Below are positions 7,949 through 15,386 of a DNA stretch of 64,000 nt, piece by piece. The notes under the pieces were generated by a model. The model saw only the letters and a list, made by a program, of their open reading frames with translations, was not told the origin of the DNA and did not search any database. The position numbers and the translations under genes are program-made. The stretch's first letter is position 1, and every line of letters starts with the position of its first letter. Source of the stretch: DATAOG01 sp963840925 (lineage in GTDB: Bacteria > Pseudomonadota > Alphaproteobacteria > Geminicoccales > Geminicoccaceae); the NCBI GenBank assembly GCA_963840925.1, contig CAWJAY010000027.1:232296-296295 (forward strand). The letters are read 5' to 3'.

Positions 7949-9025
7949 TCACTCCGCCGTGCCTGGCCGGCGCGCGAGCGCGTACAGCGCGATGCCGCAG
8001 GCGACCGAGACGTTGAGGCTCTGCATCGACGGCGCGATCTCCAGGCGGGCGGCGAAATCGCAGTGCTCGCGGACCAGGCGGCGCAGGCCGCTGCCCTCGG
8101 CGCCGAGCACGAGCGCCAGATTGTCGACCGCGGGCGCCTGCTCGAGGCTCGCCTCGGCACCGGCGTCCAGCGCCAGGCGCCAGTAGCCGAGCTCGGCCAG
8201 CTGATCGAGCGCCCGGGCGAGATTGGTGACCTCGACCACCGGCACGAGGTCGAGCGCGCCCGAGGCCGCCTTGGCGGCCGCACCGCCGAGCTCAGCGCTC
8301 CGCCGCTCGGGCAGGACCAGCGCGCGGACCCCGAACGCCGCGGCCGAGCGCAGGATCGCGCCGACGTTGTGCGGGTCGTTGACCTGGTCGAGCACCAGCG
8401 CCAGGTTGCGGCCGGGCTCGGGTGCGAGCGTCCGCCTGAGCTCGAGCCTGGGCAGCGGCGCCGCCGACAGGGCTAGGCCCTGATGCAGGGTCCCAGGCCC
8501 GAGCCGGCGGTCGAGCTCCTCGCGCTCGACGCTCACGACCTCGAGCCCGCCGCGGCCGGCCGCGCCGCCGAGCGCCGCCAGGCCTTCGGCGGTCGCGAGC
8601 AGGCGGTGACAGCTCCGCCGCGGGTTGCCAAGCGCCGCCTCGACCGCATGGCGGCCGTACAGCCAGAGCCCGCGCGCAGCCACCTTGCGGGGAGGCCTGC
8701 CGGCGCCGCCGGGCTTGGCGCCCGCCGCCCCCCCGCCGGCCTGTGGGGCGCCGGGCGCGCCGGCGCCGGTTTTCCTAGCTCCGCGCGCAGGCGCACGCTG
8801 CTCCTTGGCCTTGGCGGCCTTGGCCGGGCCCGTCGTCCGCGCGCCGGCCTGCGCGGCGCCGGGCCCGCCGGCGCCGGCCTTGTCGGGTCCGCACGCAGGC
8901 GCACGCCGCTTCCCGGGCTTGGCGGCCTTGGCCGGGCCCGTCGCCCGCGCGGTTCGAGATCCCGGGGCATCCCGCCGCCGCCCCCGGGCGGCCCCGGCAC
9001 CGCGTTGATGCTTGCTCGCAGCCAT
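7949..9025 (-). CDS. rlmB: 23S rRNA 2'-O-ribose methyltransferase RlmB (TrmH/SpoU family)
   Basis: A SpoU/TrmH-family methyltransferase, most like RlmB, which methylates G2251 of 23S rRNA. The C-terminal 240 residues hold the substrate-binding domain (GLWLYGRHAVEAALGNPRR) and the three SPOUT motifs: NDPHNVGAILRSAAAFGV, VLGAEGSGLRRLVRE and IEIAPSMQSLNVSVACGIA-like (here LEIAPSMQSLNVS). The first 110 or so residues are a basic Ala/Gly/Pro/Lys-rich tail containing two copies of a 36-residue repeat. This is much longer than the usual RlmB N-terminus and is probably disordered. Start ATG 9025 (MAASKHQRG) is preferred; the frame stays open further upstream without family similarity. Confidence 0.85.
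   Translation of the reverse strand: MAASKHQRGAGAARGRRRDAPGSRTARATGPAKAAKPGKRRAPACGPDKAGAGGPGAAQAGARTTGPAKAAKAKEQRAPARGARKTGAGAPGAPQAGGGAAGAKPGGAGRPPRKVAARGLWLYGRHAVEAALGNPRRSCHRLLATAEGLAALGGAAGRGGLEVVSVEREELDRRLGPGTLHQGLALSAAPLPRLELRRTLAPEPGRNLALVLDQVNDPHNVGAILRSAAAFGVRALVLPERRSAELGGAAAKAASGALDLVPVVEVTNLARALDQLAELGYWRLALDAGAEASLEQAPAVDNLALVLGAEGSGLRRLVREHCDFAARLEIAPSMQSLNVSVACGIALYALARRPGTAE
8735..8950. repeat. Two tandem copies of a 108-bp repeat inside rlmB
   Basis: Copy 1 is about 8735-8842 and copy 2 about 8843-8950. They are similar but not identical and keep the reading frame (36 codons each). They share the cores GCAGGCGCACGC and CTTGGCGGCCTTGGCCGGGC. They encode the repeated basic GPAKAAK...RRAPA...GAGxPGAxQAG segment of the RlmB N-terminal tail. 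Confidence 0.7.
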
Positions 9026-9267
9026 CCGCCGAACGCTCCTGCCATGCCGACGTCGATCGCACGTGCGGTCGACCCCCTGTTGGTAGCACATCGGTCGACC
9101 GCTGGTGGTGGTGGAACCTTCTTCGCCCGGTCGCCCCGCTGAACCGCGACGCAGGCCGGGTGAGACGGAGTGCTTTGCCACCGCGGCCGACCACGAACAT
9201 CCTGGTGCGCACCATCCTTCGTCATGACCGCGTACGAGCCCTGCTGGCGCACCGATCGCCGCGGCCG

Positions 9268-9903
9268 TCAGTTCCTGTCGGCAGCCTTGCCGAGGCGAAC
9301 CGCCAGATTGGCGACGTGATGGTCGACGACGCTGGCAAGATCGGTCCCGATCACCTTCAGACGGCCCGTGAGCGAAGCGACGAGGCTGCCGATCATCTCG
9401 TCGAAGAGACCGCCGACCTCCACGCTGAGCCGGCCCTCCTCGACGCCGGCCTTCGCCAACTGGCGCCGATAGACGTCGAGAACGGCGAGCAGCTTGCCGT
9501 TGAGTTCGCGGTTGAGCGCAGGCGTGAGACCGCGGGGACGCGCGCCGTTCAGCAGGTAAAGGCTGAGGTCGAGGTCACGGGGGTTCTCGCTATAGAACCC
9601 GACCAGCGCCCGGAAGGCAGTCGCCAGCGCGGCCACCGGTTCGGTCGCTCCGTCGACGCTCGATGCGACGCGCCCGAGCAGGTTGTCGAGCGATTCCCGC
9701 AGGATGTCGGCGTAGAGCTCTTCCTTGTTGGCATAGTGGAAGTAGATGGCGCCCGTCGTGTAGCCGGCCTGCCTGGCGATCTCGCGCACGGAGGTGCCGT
9801 CCAGACCCTGCTCGGCGAACAGCTGCTTGGCGGCGGAGCGGATCAGCTCGCGCTTGACCGCGACGACCGCCTGCTTTCGCCGGCTCTTCGCGATCTCGTT
9901 CAT
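9268..9903 (-). CDS. TetR/AcrR family transcriptional regulator
   Basis: A 211-residue TetR-family repressor. The N-terminal HTH is clear: ELIRSAAKQLFAEQGLDG, then TSVREIARQAGYTTGAIYFH, then YANKEELYADIL. The C-terminal helical domain (about 140 residues) would bind a ligand. The start at ATG 9903 (MNEIAKSRRKQ) is preferred over an upstream in-frame ATG at 9930, because it leaves space for the operator. It is divergent from an enoyl-CoA hydratase gene with a perfect palindrome between them, so it probably controls that gene and itself. The ligand may be an acyl-CoA, but this is inference from the neighbour only. Confidence 0.88.
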   Translation of the reverse strand: MNEIAKSRRKQAVVAVKRELIRSAAKQLFAEQGLDGTSVREIARQAGYTTGAIYFHYANKEELYADILRESLDNLLGRVASSVDGATEPVAALATAFRALVGFYSENPRDLDLSLYLLNGARPRGLTPALNRELNGKLLAVLDVYRRQLAKAGVEEGRLSVEVGGLFDEMIGSLVASLTGRLKVIGTDLASVVDHHVANLAVRLGKAADRN

Positions 9904-9954
9904 CCGGTCCCGCCACCGTTCGATCCGCAATCGATGCCGCTACCCCGCTTGCAA

Positions 9955-9971
9955 ACATAACGGTGTTATGT
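9955..9971. promoter_or_regulatory. Probable TetR-type operator (17-bp perfect inverted repeat)
   Basis: ACATAAC-GGT-GTTATGT is a perfect inverted repeat with a 3-nt centre. It lies 52 nt before the regulator start and 50 nt before the hydratase start. Size, symmetry and position between divergent genes fit TetR-family operators. The downstream TATTCT at about 9971-9976 could be a -10 element for the hydratase, so binding would block it. Confidence 0.6.
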
Positions 9972-10020
9972 ATTCTTAACGACGCAATGCCACGCCGTCA
10001 ACGCTGAGGAGATGCGCCCC

Positions 10021-10827
10021 ATGGCCGTCCTGGAAATCGAAAAAAAGCACCGGATCGCCTGTCTCAGGATGAATCGCCCCGAGGCGAAGAACGCGATCGA
10101 CCTCGAGCTCCACCAAGCGCTCTGCGCGGCGTGGGACGATCTCGAAATCGACGATTCGGTCGACGTCGTGATCCTGACCGGCACTGGCGATGCTTTTTGC
10201 GCCGGCATGGACCTCAAGACCCACGTCTCGGCCTATGTCGACGCGAGCCCCGGCAAGCTCGCCGAGTGGGTGAGGATGGGTCTGGGCGGCGCCACCCGCG
10301 GCCAGCATCGCTTCTCGAAGCCGGTGATCGCGGCCGTCAATGGTTGGGCATTGGCTGGCGGTTTCGAGACCGCCTTGGCGGCAGACATCCGGATCGCCTC
10401 CGAGCGCGCCCGGTTCGGCTCGTTCGAGGCGCGTCGTGGCTTCCACCACGGCGACGGCGGCATTGCCCGGCTGGTGAACTTCTGCGGCGTCGGCATCGCG
10501 CTGGAGATGTTGCTGACGGCCGAGCCGATCGATGCGCAAAGGGCGCTCCAGATCAATCTCGTCTCGAAGGTGGTGCCGCACGGGGAGCTGATGGGGGCGG
10601 CGGCAGCGATGGCCAAGACCATCCTGCGCAACGACCAGGCCGCGGTCCGCTCGGCCAAGCAGGTCACGCTCGACATGATCGGCCGCACGCTCGACGACCA
10701 GCTCTACAAGGAGGCCTACGCGGCCTACACGCTGATGGCCAGCAACCCGACCGTTCCGGGACTGCTGAAGAGCTTCTACGACAAGACCGACCAGGGGCGC
10801 CACGGCGTCAACGCCACCAGCCTTTGA
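10021..10827 (+). CDS. Enoyl-CoA hydratase/isomerase (crotonase) family protein
   Basis: A 268-residue crotonase-fold enzyme. The oxyanion-hole region DAFCAGMDLKTH (about residue 63) and the second block VNGWALAGGFETALAADIRIA with FGSFEARRG are present. Two Glu residues sit where the catalytic acids of enoyl-CoA hydratase lie (GGFE and FGSFE), so hydratase activity is plausible; the acyl-CoA substrate is unknown. Start: two ATGs are possible. GAGGAG directly abuts ATG 10012 but lies 9 nt before ATG 10021, so 10021 is chosen. It is divergent from the TetR gene across the palindrome. Confidence 0.87.
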   Translation: MAVLEIEKKHRIACLRMNRPEAKNAIDLELHQALCAAWDDLEIDDSVDVVILTGTGDAFCAGMDLKTHVSAYVDASPGKLAEWVRMGLGGATRGQHRFSKPVIAAVNGWALAGGFETALAADIRIASERARFGSFEARRGFHHGDGGIARLVNFCGVGIALEMLLTAEPIDAQRALQINLVSKVVPHGELMGAAAAMAKTILRNDQAAVRSAKQVTLDMIGRTLDDQLYKEAYAAYTLMASNPTVPGLLKSFYDKTDQGRHGVNATSL

Positions 10828-11135
10828 GGTCACGGTTGCGCGAGGCGGATGCTCGACACCATTCGATCGCGCGGTTCGGATTTCGGTCAGCGCTGTTTTC
10901 AGGCCACAGGACCGGCGTCGGCGCAGGGCATGAGCTGATCGATCCGGCTGGCGGGGTGGCGGTTGCCAAGGCGCCAGGTCGGCCTGGGGATCGCCCTGTA
11001 GTTCCCCACCCATAGCGTCCGTTGCAGGACGCCTTGGAGGCCAAAAGCGCGGAAAAGCTGAGCTTCTGCCAGATCACAAGGGGACACCGCTCCTTCTGTT
11101 TGGCAGTCGACAAAACTACTGATAAACAGCATCTT
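10828..11135. other. Intergenic region with possible transposase relic and direct repeat
   Basis: A 308-nt gap between the hydratase and the toxin gene. It carries direct repeat copy 1 (11001-11060). On the minus strand at about 10890-10990 a short open stretch (LGNRHPASRIDQLMP) vaguely recalls the C-terminal end of IS66-type transposases, but it is too short to assign. No intact gene. Confidence 0.4.
11001..11060 (+). repeat. Direct repeat copy 1 flanking the toxin-antitoxin module
   Basis: Starts GTTCCCCACCCATAGCGTCC and ends GCGCGGAAAAGCTG. Copy 2 is at 12019-12078. The copies share most positions by eye, with blocks CGTCCGTTGCAG and GCGCGGAAAAGCTG identical. On the minus strand both encode a similar peptide (QLFRAF...LQRTLW.GN), so they may be the ends of a lost coding or mobile element. 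Confidence 0.65.
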
Positions 11136-11426
11136 ATGCAGGGTGAGGAATTCGAATGGGACCCGGACAAGGCGCGAAGCAACCTTGCGAAGCATGGCGT
11201 GAGCTTCGAGGCCGCACGGCTCGTGTTCGATGACGTCTTCGCTCTCGACCGGTTCGACGGCGGCAGCGGTCCCAGCGAAGCCCGGTATATCATCACCGGG
11301 GTGGCGAACGGCATCCTGCTGACGGTCGTCTGTACGAAGCGCGGCGAACGCATGCGCATCATCTCAGCGAGAAAAGCGACGCGGTATGAGCAACGGGAAT
11401 ACTACGATAGCCAGACGGCGGAGTGA
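11136..11426 (+). CDS. brnT: BrnT family toxin (type II toxin-antitoxin)
   Basis: A 96-residue protein beginning FEWDPDKARSNLAKHGVSFE, the signature of BrnT ribonuclease toxins. A central FDD, the hydrophobic strand GILLTVVCTKRG, and the C-terminal RIISARKATRYEQREYY, which is the conserved BrnT active-site region, follow. BrnT toxins cleave RNA and are neutralised by the adjacent antitoxin. Length and motif order match the family. ATG 11136 is followed directly by the family N-terminus; the frame is open upstream without similarity. The gene overlaps the antitoxin gene by 41 nt. Confidence 0.85.
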   Translation: MQGEEFEWDPDKARSNLAKHGVSFEAARLVFDDVFALDRFDGGSGPSEARYIITGVANGILLTVVCTKRGERMRIISARKATRYEQREYYDSQTAE

Positions 11427-11805
11427 CGGAACGCTGGTCGAAGTGATGCCAGACGGCTCGACGAAGCCGCTGGCGGACAAGACCGACTGGCAACGGCTGC
11501 GCGGTATGGCCGATGCAGAGGTCGAGGCGGCCGCGTTTGGCGATCCCGACGCGCAGCCGCTCAGCGATGCGACGCTGGCCCGGATGCAGCGTGTGCCGCG
11601 CGTGAAAACTCTGCGTCGGGCGCTAAAGCTCACGCAGCAGGAGTTCGCGGCGCGCTACCAGATCCCGCTCGGCACGTTGCGCGACTGGGAACAGGCACGG
11701 GCGGAACCGGATCAGCCGGCGCGCGCCTACCTCAAGGCGATTGCCGGCGATCCCGAGGGTGTACACCGAGCGCTGCATTCCGCCCCCGTGGGGAGAGCCA
11801 GTTGA
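11386..11805 (+). CDS. Helix-turn-helix antitoxin (XRE-type) paired with BrnT
   Basis: A 139-residue protein. Its C-terminal half is an XRE-like HTH: LTQQEFAARYQIPLGTLRDW followed by EQARAEPDQPARAYLKAIAG. The N-terminal part would contact the toxin. The gene starts inside the toxin gene (41-nt overlap), so the two are co-translated. Usual BrnA antitoxins are shorter and lack this XRE fold, but XRE-type partners next to BrnT-like toxins are known. It probably also represses the operon. Confidence 0.82.
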   Translation: MSNGNTTIARRRSDGTLVEVMPDGSTKPLADKTDWQRLRGMADAEVEAAAFGDPDAQPLSDATLARMQRVPRVKTLRRALKLTQQEFAARYQIPLGTLRDWEQARAEPDQPARAYLKAIAGDPEGVHRALHSAPVGRAS

Positions 11806-12298
11806 TCAGTGCATCTCCTTCTAATCGTTGGGCGACTTGCGGCACGACCAGGGTCTGGCAGGAGTGGATCTGGGCGAAGGCGATCCATCGCGTGGCCGTC
11901 CGATGGCAATCAGCCGGGAGCAGGCGGTCGACGAGGCGATCGCGCGGATCAAGCAGATCCTGGGGGGCATAGTCGTACACCGGCTCAGGGAGGGGGGAAA
12001 GCGTCATAGCTCCTCTCCGTTCCCCGCCCATAACGTCCGTTGCAGCGGGCCTCGGGGGCAAAAGGCGCGGAAAAGCTGGCGCCTCGGCCTCAGAGGGGTC
12101 TTCCCAATAGGTGCGCTGGACGAAGTCGCCTAAATGGATCGTTACTCGCCTCAATGCGAAGCAGGTTGTTCGGGCCACGACCCGTTGTGTCGTCGATGAT
12201 TGGCTTCGGAACGGCGCCGACGCCGAAGGGGGCAAGAAAGGGCCGAGAAAGCTGGACGCTGGTCATCGCAGCAGCGTCCAGACCTCGGTCCGAATAAG
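11806..12298. other. Intergenic region with direct repeat copy 2
   Basis: A 493-nt gap between the antitoxin gene and the convergent alpha/beta hydrolase. It contains repeat copy 2. A minus-strand open stretch (MTLSPLPEPVYDYAPQDLLD and on) runs through about 11810-12005 but I recognise no family and do not call it. No RNA gene or terminator is evident. Confidence 0.4.
12019..12078 (+). repeat. Direct repeat copy 2 flanking the toxin-antitoxin module
   Basis: Starts GTTCCCCGCCCATAACGTCC and ends GCGCGGAAAAGCTG. It lies in the same orientation as copy 1, 1018 bp away, with the toxin-antitoxin pair between them. Differences from copy 1 are mainly in the middle (about 12046-12058). Confidence 0.65.
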
Positions 12299-13357
12299 CT
12301 ACGAGGTCCTGTATTCGGCCATCTGCAAGACCGCGCGTGTCAGAACACTGTTGGGGTGCCTGAGTTCATCCAAAATCGTGAAGTGATTTGTGTTGACGAC
12401 CGGAATCAAGTCGCCGGGGAGATGCGCCCCCGCCCGGTATGCATGGTAGTCTCGGCTACTTGCGATCATCGCCGGCAGCTCGCCCGTGCCATACGCGATG
12501 GAGAGCGGCTTATTGACGCCCGGCCGGCGCATGGGAGAGAGGGTTTCGATTTCGACTTCGGTCAACTTGACCTTATCGTTGACATGGGGGGAATCGCGTA
12601 GTGGAGCCAGGTCAAAAACTCCAGAAATCGACAACCCGGCCGCCACCTTGCGATGATCCAATATGAATGCAGTCAGATGTCCACCAGCCGACCAACCGGT
12701 GACTATGACGGGCCCCTCAATACCGTGCTCAGCGGCCTCCGCGTCGAGCCAGTCGAACGCTGTTCGCAGCTCGTTCGTGATCTGCGTCAGGTTCGCCTCA
12801 GGGGCAAGCGTGTAGCCCGGCAGCGCCGCCGACCAGCCGTGCGCCAAAGCACCCTCGGCGAGGCAGGCAAATATCTCCCTGCTGCCGCGCTGCCAATAAC
12901 CGCCGTGGATGTGAACGAAGCACGGCGCCTTAGGATCGGTGGCGGGATATAGATCCCACTTCGTCCGCTCTCCTGGAGCATAAGCCAGATTGAGGTGCTT
13001 CGGGCGCTGCTCGCGGAGAGTCTTCGAAGCTGCGGCCCAGCTCTCGGTTTTCTGCCGAGCGAAATCGGGACCCACATGCGCTACATTGTTGTAAGCCAGG
13101 TTGCGGGCCTCAAGCGACATGGTCATCCAGTCCATTCCGGCCGCGCACTCCGAATATGTAACCGCGCCCACTCTTCCGGGGCTCATCGTCACCAGAGCTG
13201 ACAGCGCGGCTCCACTACCCAGCAAGAATTGCCGGCGGGCCTCCAACCGCTTCGCCTCCGCAGCTTCTCGATGCGCCGCGACGGCACGGTCGTCATCCCA
13301 TTGCGGCATCTCGCGCGCTGGTTGCCCGTCCATCATCGCCGCGCTACTTTGCTTCAT
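12299..13357 (-). CDS. Alpha/beta hydrolase with Tat signal (kynurenine formamidase-like)
   Basis: A 352-residue hydrolase. The N-terminal region carries a twin-arginine signal (ARRQFLLGSGAALSALV, about residues 35-52), so export by the Tat system is predicted. The mature part has the oxyanion motif HIHGGYWQRG and nucleophile elbow VTGWSAGGHL, with a late His in NTNHFTILDE. These are typical of the arylformamidase/esterase group of alpha/beta hydrolases. Start ATG 13357 (MKQSSAAMMDG) is chosen to keep the Tat signal near the N-terminus; the frame continues open upstream. The codon use looks less G+C-biased than the core genes, in line with its place in the accessory region. Confidence 0.75.
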   Translation of the reverse strand: MKQSSAAMMDGQPAREMPQWDDDRAVAAHREAAEAKRLEARRQFLLGSGAALSALVTMSPGRVGAVTYSECAAGMDWMTMSLEARNLAYNNVAHVGPDFARQKTESWAAASKTLREQRPKHLNLAYAPGERTKWDLYPATDPKAPCFVHIHGGYWQRGSREIFACLAEGALAHGWSAALPGYTLAPEANLTQITNELRTAFDWLDAEAAEHGIEGPVIVTGWSAGGHLTAFILDHRKVAAGLSISGVFDLAPLRDSPHVNDKVKLTEVEIETLSPMRRPGVNKPLSIAYGTGELPAMIASSRDYHAYRAGAHLPGDLIPVVNTNHFTILDELRHPNSVLTRAVLQMAEYRTS

Positions 13358-13788
13358 CGATTGCCTGTCATCATATTGGGTCTCCGGGCCGAAGCAATCG
13401 AGCACCCATCCGAGCAATGCCGACGAGGAACGAGTGCTTACATTCCGAACTTTCTGCCGCAGGCAGTCGTGCGGACAGCAGTGGATCCTGCGACCTGGCC
13501 GCGGCGACAGCGGATAGCGGATGTACATCATCACTGCGAGGCGGACGACCTCGGGTGAGCTGTTGAAGTCCCAACCGTTCGCGTGAGCCGTGGATTCCCC
13601 AGTATGGCGGCGGCTTTGGCCGCAGGTCGTCGATCCGCCGCAGGATGCTCGCGAACAGCGACCGCGGCACCGCGACCTCGGGCTGTTCTCGGCTCCGCAA
13701 GCCTTGGCCTCCCGCGCTGGAATGGCACATGGTAGGCTTTCAGGAGCCGCCATCTGGGGGTTCCTGCTTGAGAACAGGGAGGGTGAAC
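13358..13788. other. Intergenic region between divergent genes, nothing recognised
   Basis: A 431-nt region between the Tat-exported hydrolase (minus) and the broken secreted-protein gene (plus). No conserved protein, RNA gene or repeat is seen. Only a good ribosome binding site (AGGGAGGG, about 13776-13783) before the downstream ATG can be named. Confidence 0.4.
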
Positions 13789-14348
13789 ATGAAGGCGCAG
13801 TACATCACGCAGCTCCCAAAGACCCTTTTCGTGATCGGCATCAGCGCAACGCTGACCGTGTTCGGCAGTGCCGAAGCTCCGGGGCAAGAAAAGTGTAAGA
13901 TGAGCTGGGTGGTTCCGGCGGCCAACACCGAGTACACCGTGCAGCACACATCGAAGTCGGCGACGTGCCCGGCCATCTGGTCCGGATCTTCGAAGTGCAC
14001 CGTACCTTTCCCGACGACGCCCAGCCGAACTGCTAGGGGCTGAAGCTGGTCGAACAGTGGTTGCGCGGCTACTCGGATTACATCGACCTCAACGGCCCCC
14101 GGCTGGGGCTACGCGGAAACACTGCTCGAGAACGGTGACAAGATCTTCGCGGAGTGGTCCGCACGAGCCAGACCGTCGTCGGTCCGGACGGCTCGAAGAA
14201 AAGCACCTTCACCGGTGTGACCACCTGGACCGGCGGCACCGGCAAGTACCAAGGCGTGCGCGGTATTCAGTGGGACAGCACCGAGTACGACCCGGAAAAG
14301 AACCTCAACGAAACACGCGCCGAGGCGGAATACTGGTTCGTGGAATAG
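13789..14348 (+). pseudogene. Broken gene for a small secreted protein of unknown family
   Basis: ATG 13789 follows AGGGAGGG. The first 30 residues form a signal peptide (hydrophobic core LFVIGISATLTVFG). Joining three frames gives about 185 residues: EKCKMSWVVPAANTEYTVQH, then IEVGDVPGHLVRIFEVHRTF, then GLKLVEQWLRGYSDYIDLNG, GWGYAETLLENGDKIFAEWS and KSTFTGVTTWTGGTGKYQGV, ending EAEYWFVE at 14345. It needs single-base changes near 13948, 14099 and 14162 and also has an in-frame TAG at about 14033. The Gly-rich G...TGKYQGVRG segment resembles beta-barrel proteins of the dirigent/allene-oxide-cyclase type, but that is only a guess. The stop codon makes true decay more likely here than in the essential genes. 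Confidence 0.55.
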
Positions 14349-14371
14349 CTGCCGATCGAAGTAGTAGTGCA

Positions 14372-14553
14372 GCCCTCTCCGCGCCCTCGGTCAAGCAGCA
14401 CCTCGCCGCGGTCCGCATGCTGTTCGACTGGCTCTGGTCGGCCAGGTGGTCAGAGCCAACCCCGCCTCGGTGGTGCCGGGGCCCAGCCACGTCGTCAACC
14501 GCGGCCGAACGCCGATGCTTGCCCCAGAGGAAGCGCGCGCACTGTTTCGGAAA
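14372..14553 (+). pseudogene. Fragment of a tyrosine recombinase / phage-type integrase
   Basis: Reads ALSAPSVKQHLAAVRMLFDW and then, after one extra base near 14428, LVGQVVRANPASVVPGPSH and GRTPMLAPEEARAL. This is the junction between the SAM-like core-binding domain and the start of the catalytic domain of site-specific tyrosine recombinases. Both the N-terminus and all catalytic residues (R-H-R-Y) are missing, so it cannot be active. It lies about 550 bp before a tRNA gene, a usual integration site. Confidence 0.7.
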
Positions 14554-14739
14554 TCCGGGTTCGCCAGGTCCCAGACGACCCATGAGGGAGCCACGGCGGG
14601 CGTGCCTACGGTGTATTCAACCGCCAATACCCTTTGCGGCCACTCTCCGCTTGCCTTGACCGAATGGTTACGCGGCAAGCGCGGCGGTCGTAGGGCTGGG
14701 TCGCCATGGTGTCGCGCAGAACCTGCGCTCCGCTCGAGG

Positions 14740-14918
14740 TCGAAGGTCAGCAGCTCGCGCACTTGGTCGGGCGGGACCCGCGTGGCCCTGGCCTTGCCGA
14801 GCCGCCGGGTCGGCGAGCCTCCCAGCGCCTTCGTGCTCGTACCGATCCCGCCACCGGCGGAACGTCCGTTCGCTGATGCCCAGGATCCCGGCGCGCGCAG
14901 CACCTCCGTCCGCCGCAT
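14740..14918 (-). pseudogene. N-terminal fragment of an ISNCY-like transposase
   Basis: On the minus strand, MRRTEVLR starts at 14918. Then, in another frame, come AGILGISERTFRRWRDRYEH and, after a further frame change, TRRLGKARATRVPPDQVREL. Together they match the N-terminal HTH region of ISNCY-type transposases (MRRTEVLQE...LGVSERTFRRWxxRYExEG...RRLGKxSxRRVP). The stretch between MRRTEVLR and AGILG is shortened and no DDE catalytic part follows. The remnant is inert. Confidence 0.65.
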
Positions 14919-15017
14919 CCACGCCTCTATGCTGAGAGCGGGAAACCAACCGGACCGATTGCTTGCTGCGCAGACCGGACAGATATCGCGTCACCGACAG
15001 CGCTCCCGCCATGCTGG

Positions 15018-15045
15018 TTGACAAACCACTTGCAATATCGATACT
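15018..15045 (+). promoter_or_regulatory. Promoter of the tRNA-Tyr / tRNA-Gly / tuf operon
   Basis: A perfect -35 box TTGACA (15018-15023), 16-nt spacer and GATACT (15040-15045) as -10. The first tRNA starts 55 nt downstream of the -10. It sits exactly at the edge of the accessory region. Confidence 0.6.
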
Positions 15046-15099
15046 CCCGCCCACCTTTCCCCTCCGGGGCAACGGTTTGGCGGCATTCTCGAGCGTCTT

Positions 15100-15185
15100 G
15101 GAGGGGTGGCCGAGTGGTTAAAGGCAGCAGACTGTAAATCTGCCCGCGTACGCGTACGTAGGTTCGAATCCTACCCCCTCCACCA
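15100..15185 (+). tRNA. tRNA-Tyr (anticodon GTA)
   Basis: Acceptor stem GGAGGGG / CCCCTCC, D-arm GGCCGAGTGG, anticodon loop CTGTAAA with anticodon GTA, a long variable arm (GCGTACGCGTACGTAGG region) as in bacterial class II tRNA-Tyr, T-loop GGTTCGAATCC, discriminator A and genome-encoded CCA. It is the first gene of a tRNA-tRNA-tuf transcription unit. Confidence 0.96.
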
Positions 15186-15267
15186 CGCCGCAAGGCCCGG
15201 GCGAGGAAGCCGGGCGCCGACCAGCTAGCCACGAGCGTTCACTATCGCCGATGATCGTGCGGCCGCT

Positions 15268-15341
<74 letters not shown>

Positions 15342-15386
15342 GGCCGCGGCGGGCACGGCTGATCTCCGGATCGAGGAACCAGGACG

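Larger units (their letters stand above)
14349..15017. other. Mobile-element graveyard upstream of tRNA-Tyr
   Basis: No intact gene. The region holds a tyrosine-recombinase fragment (14372-14553, plus) and an ISNCY-like transposase fragment (14740-14918, minus), listed separately. The rest shows no recognisable feature. It ends at the promoter of the tRNA operon. Confidence 0.55.

Noticed and set aside
10890..10990. IS66 transposase C-terminal end
   Set aside because: Only about 15 residues (LGNRHPASRIDQLMP) look similar; too little to support a feature.
11732..12235. Minus-strand open frame (MPPSASAPF...) between antitoxin and hydrolase
   Set aside because: No family, no clear ribosome binding site, and it crosses the direct repeat; kept only as a note on the intergenic region.
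14668..15072. Full transposase gene on the minus strand
   Set aside because: Only the N-terminal HTH part is recognisable, split over frames; no catalytic region follows, so it is listed as a fragment.
15100..15185. Attachment-site duplication of the tRNA-Tyr 3' end in the island
   Set aside because: I looked for a second copy of the T-arm/acceptor sequence between 10.8 and 15.0 kb and saw none.
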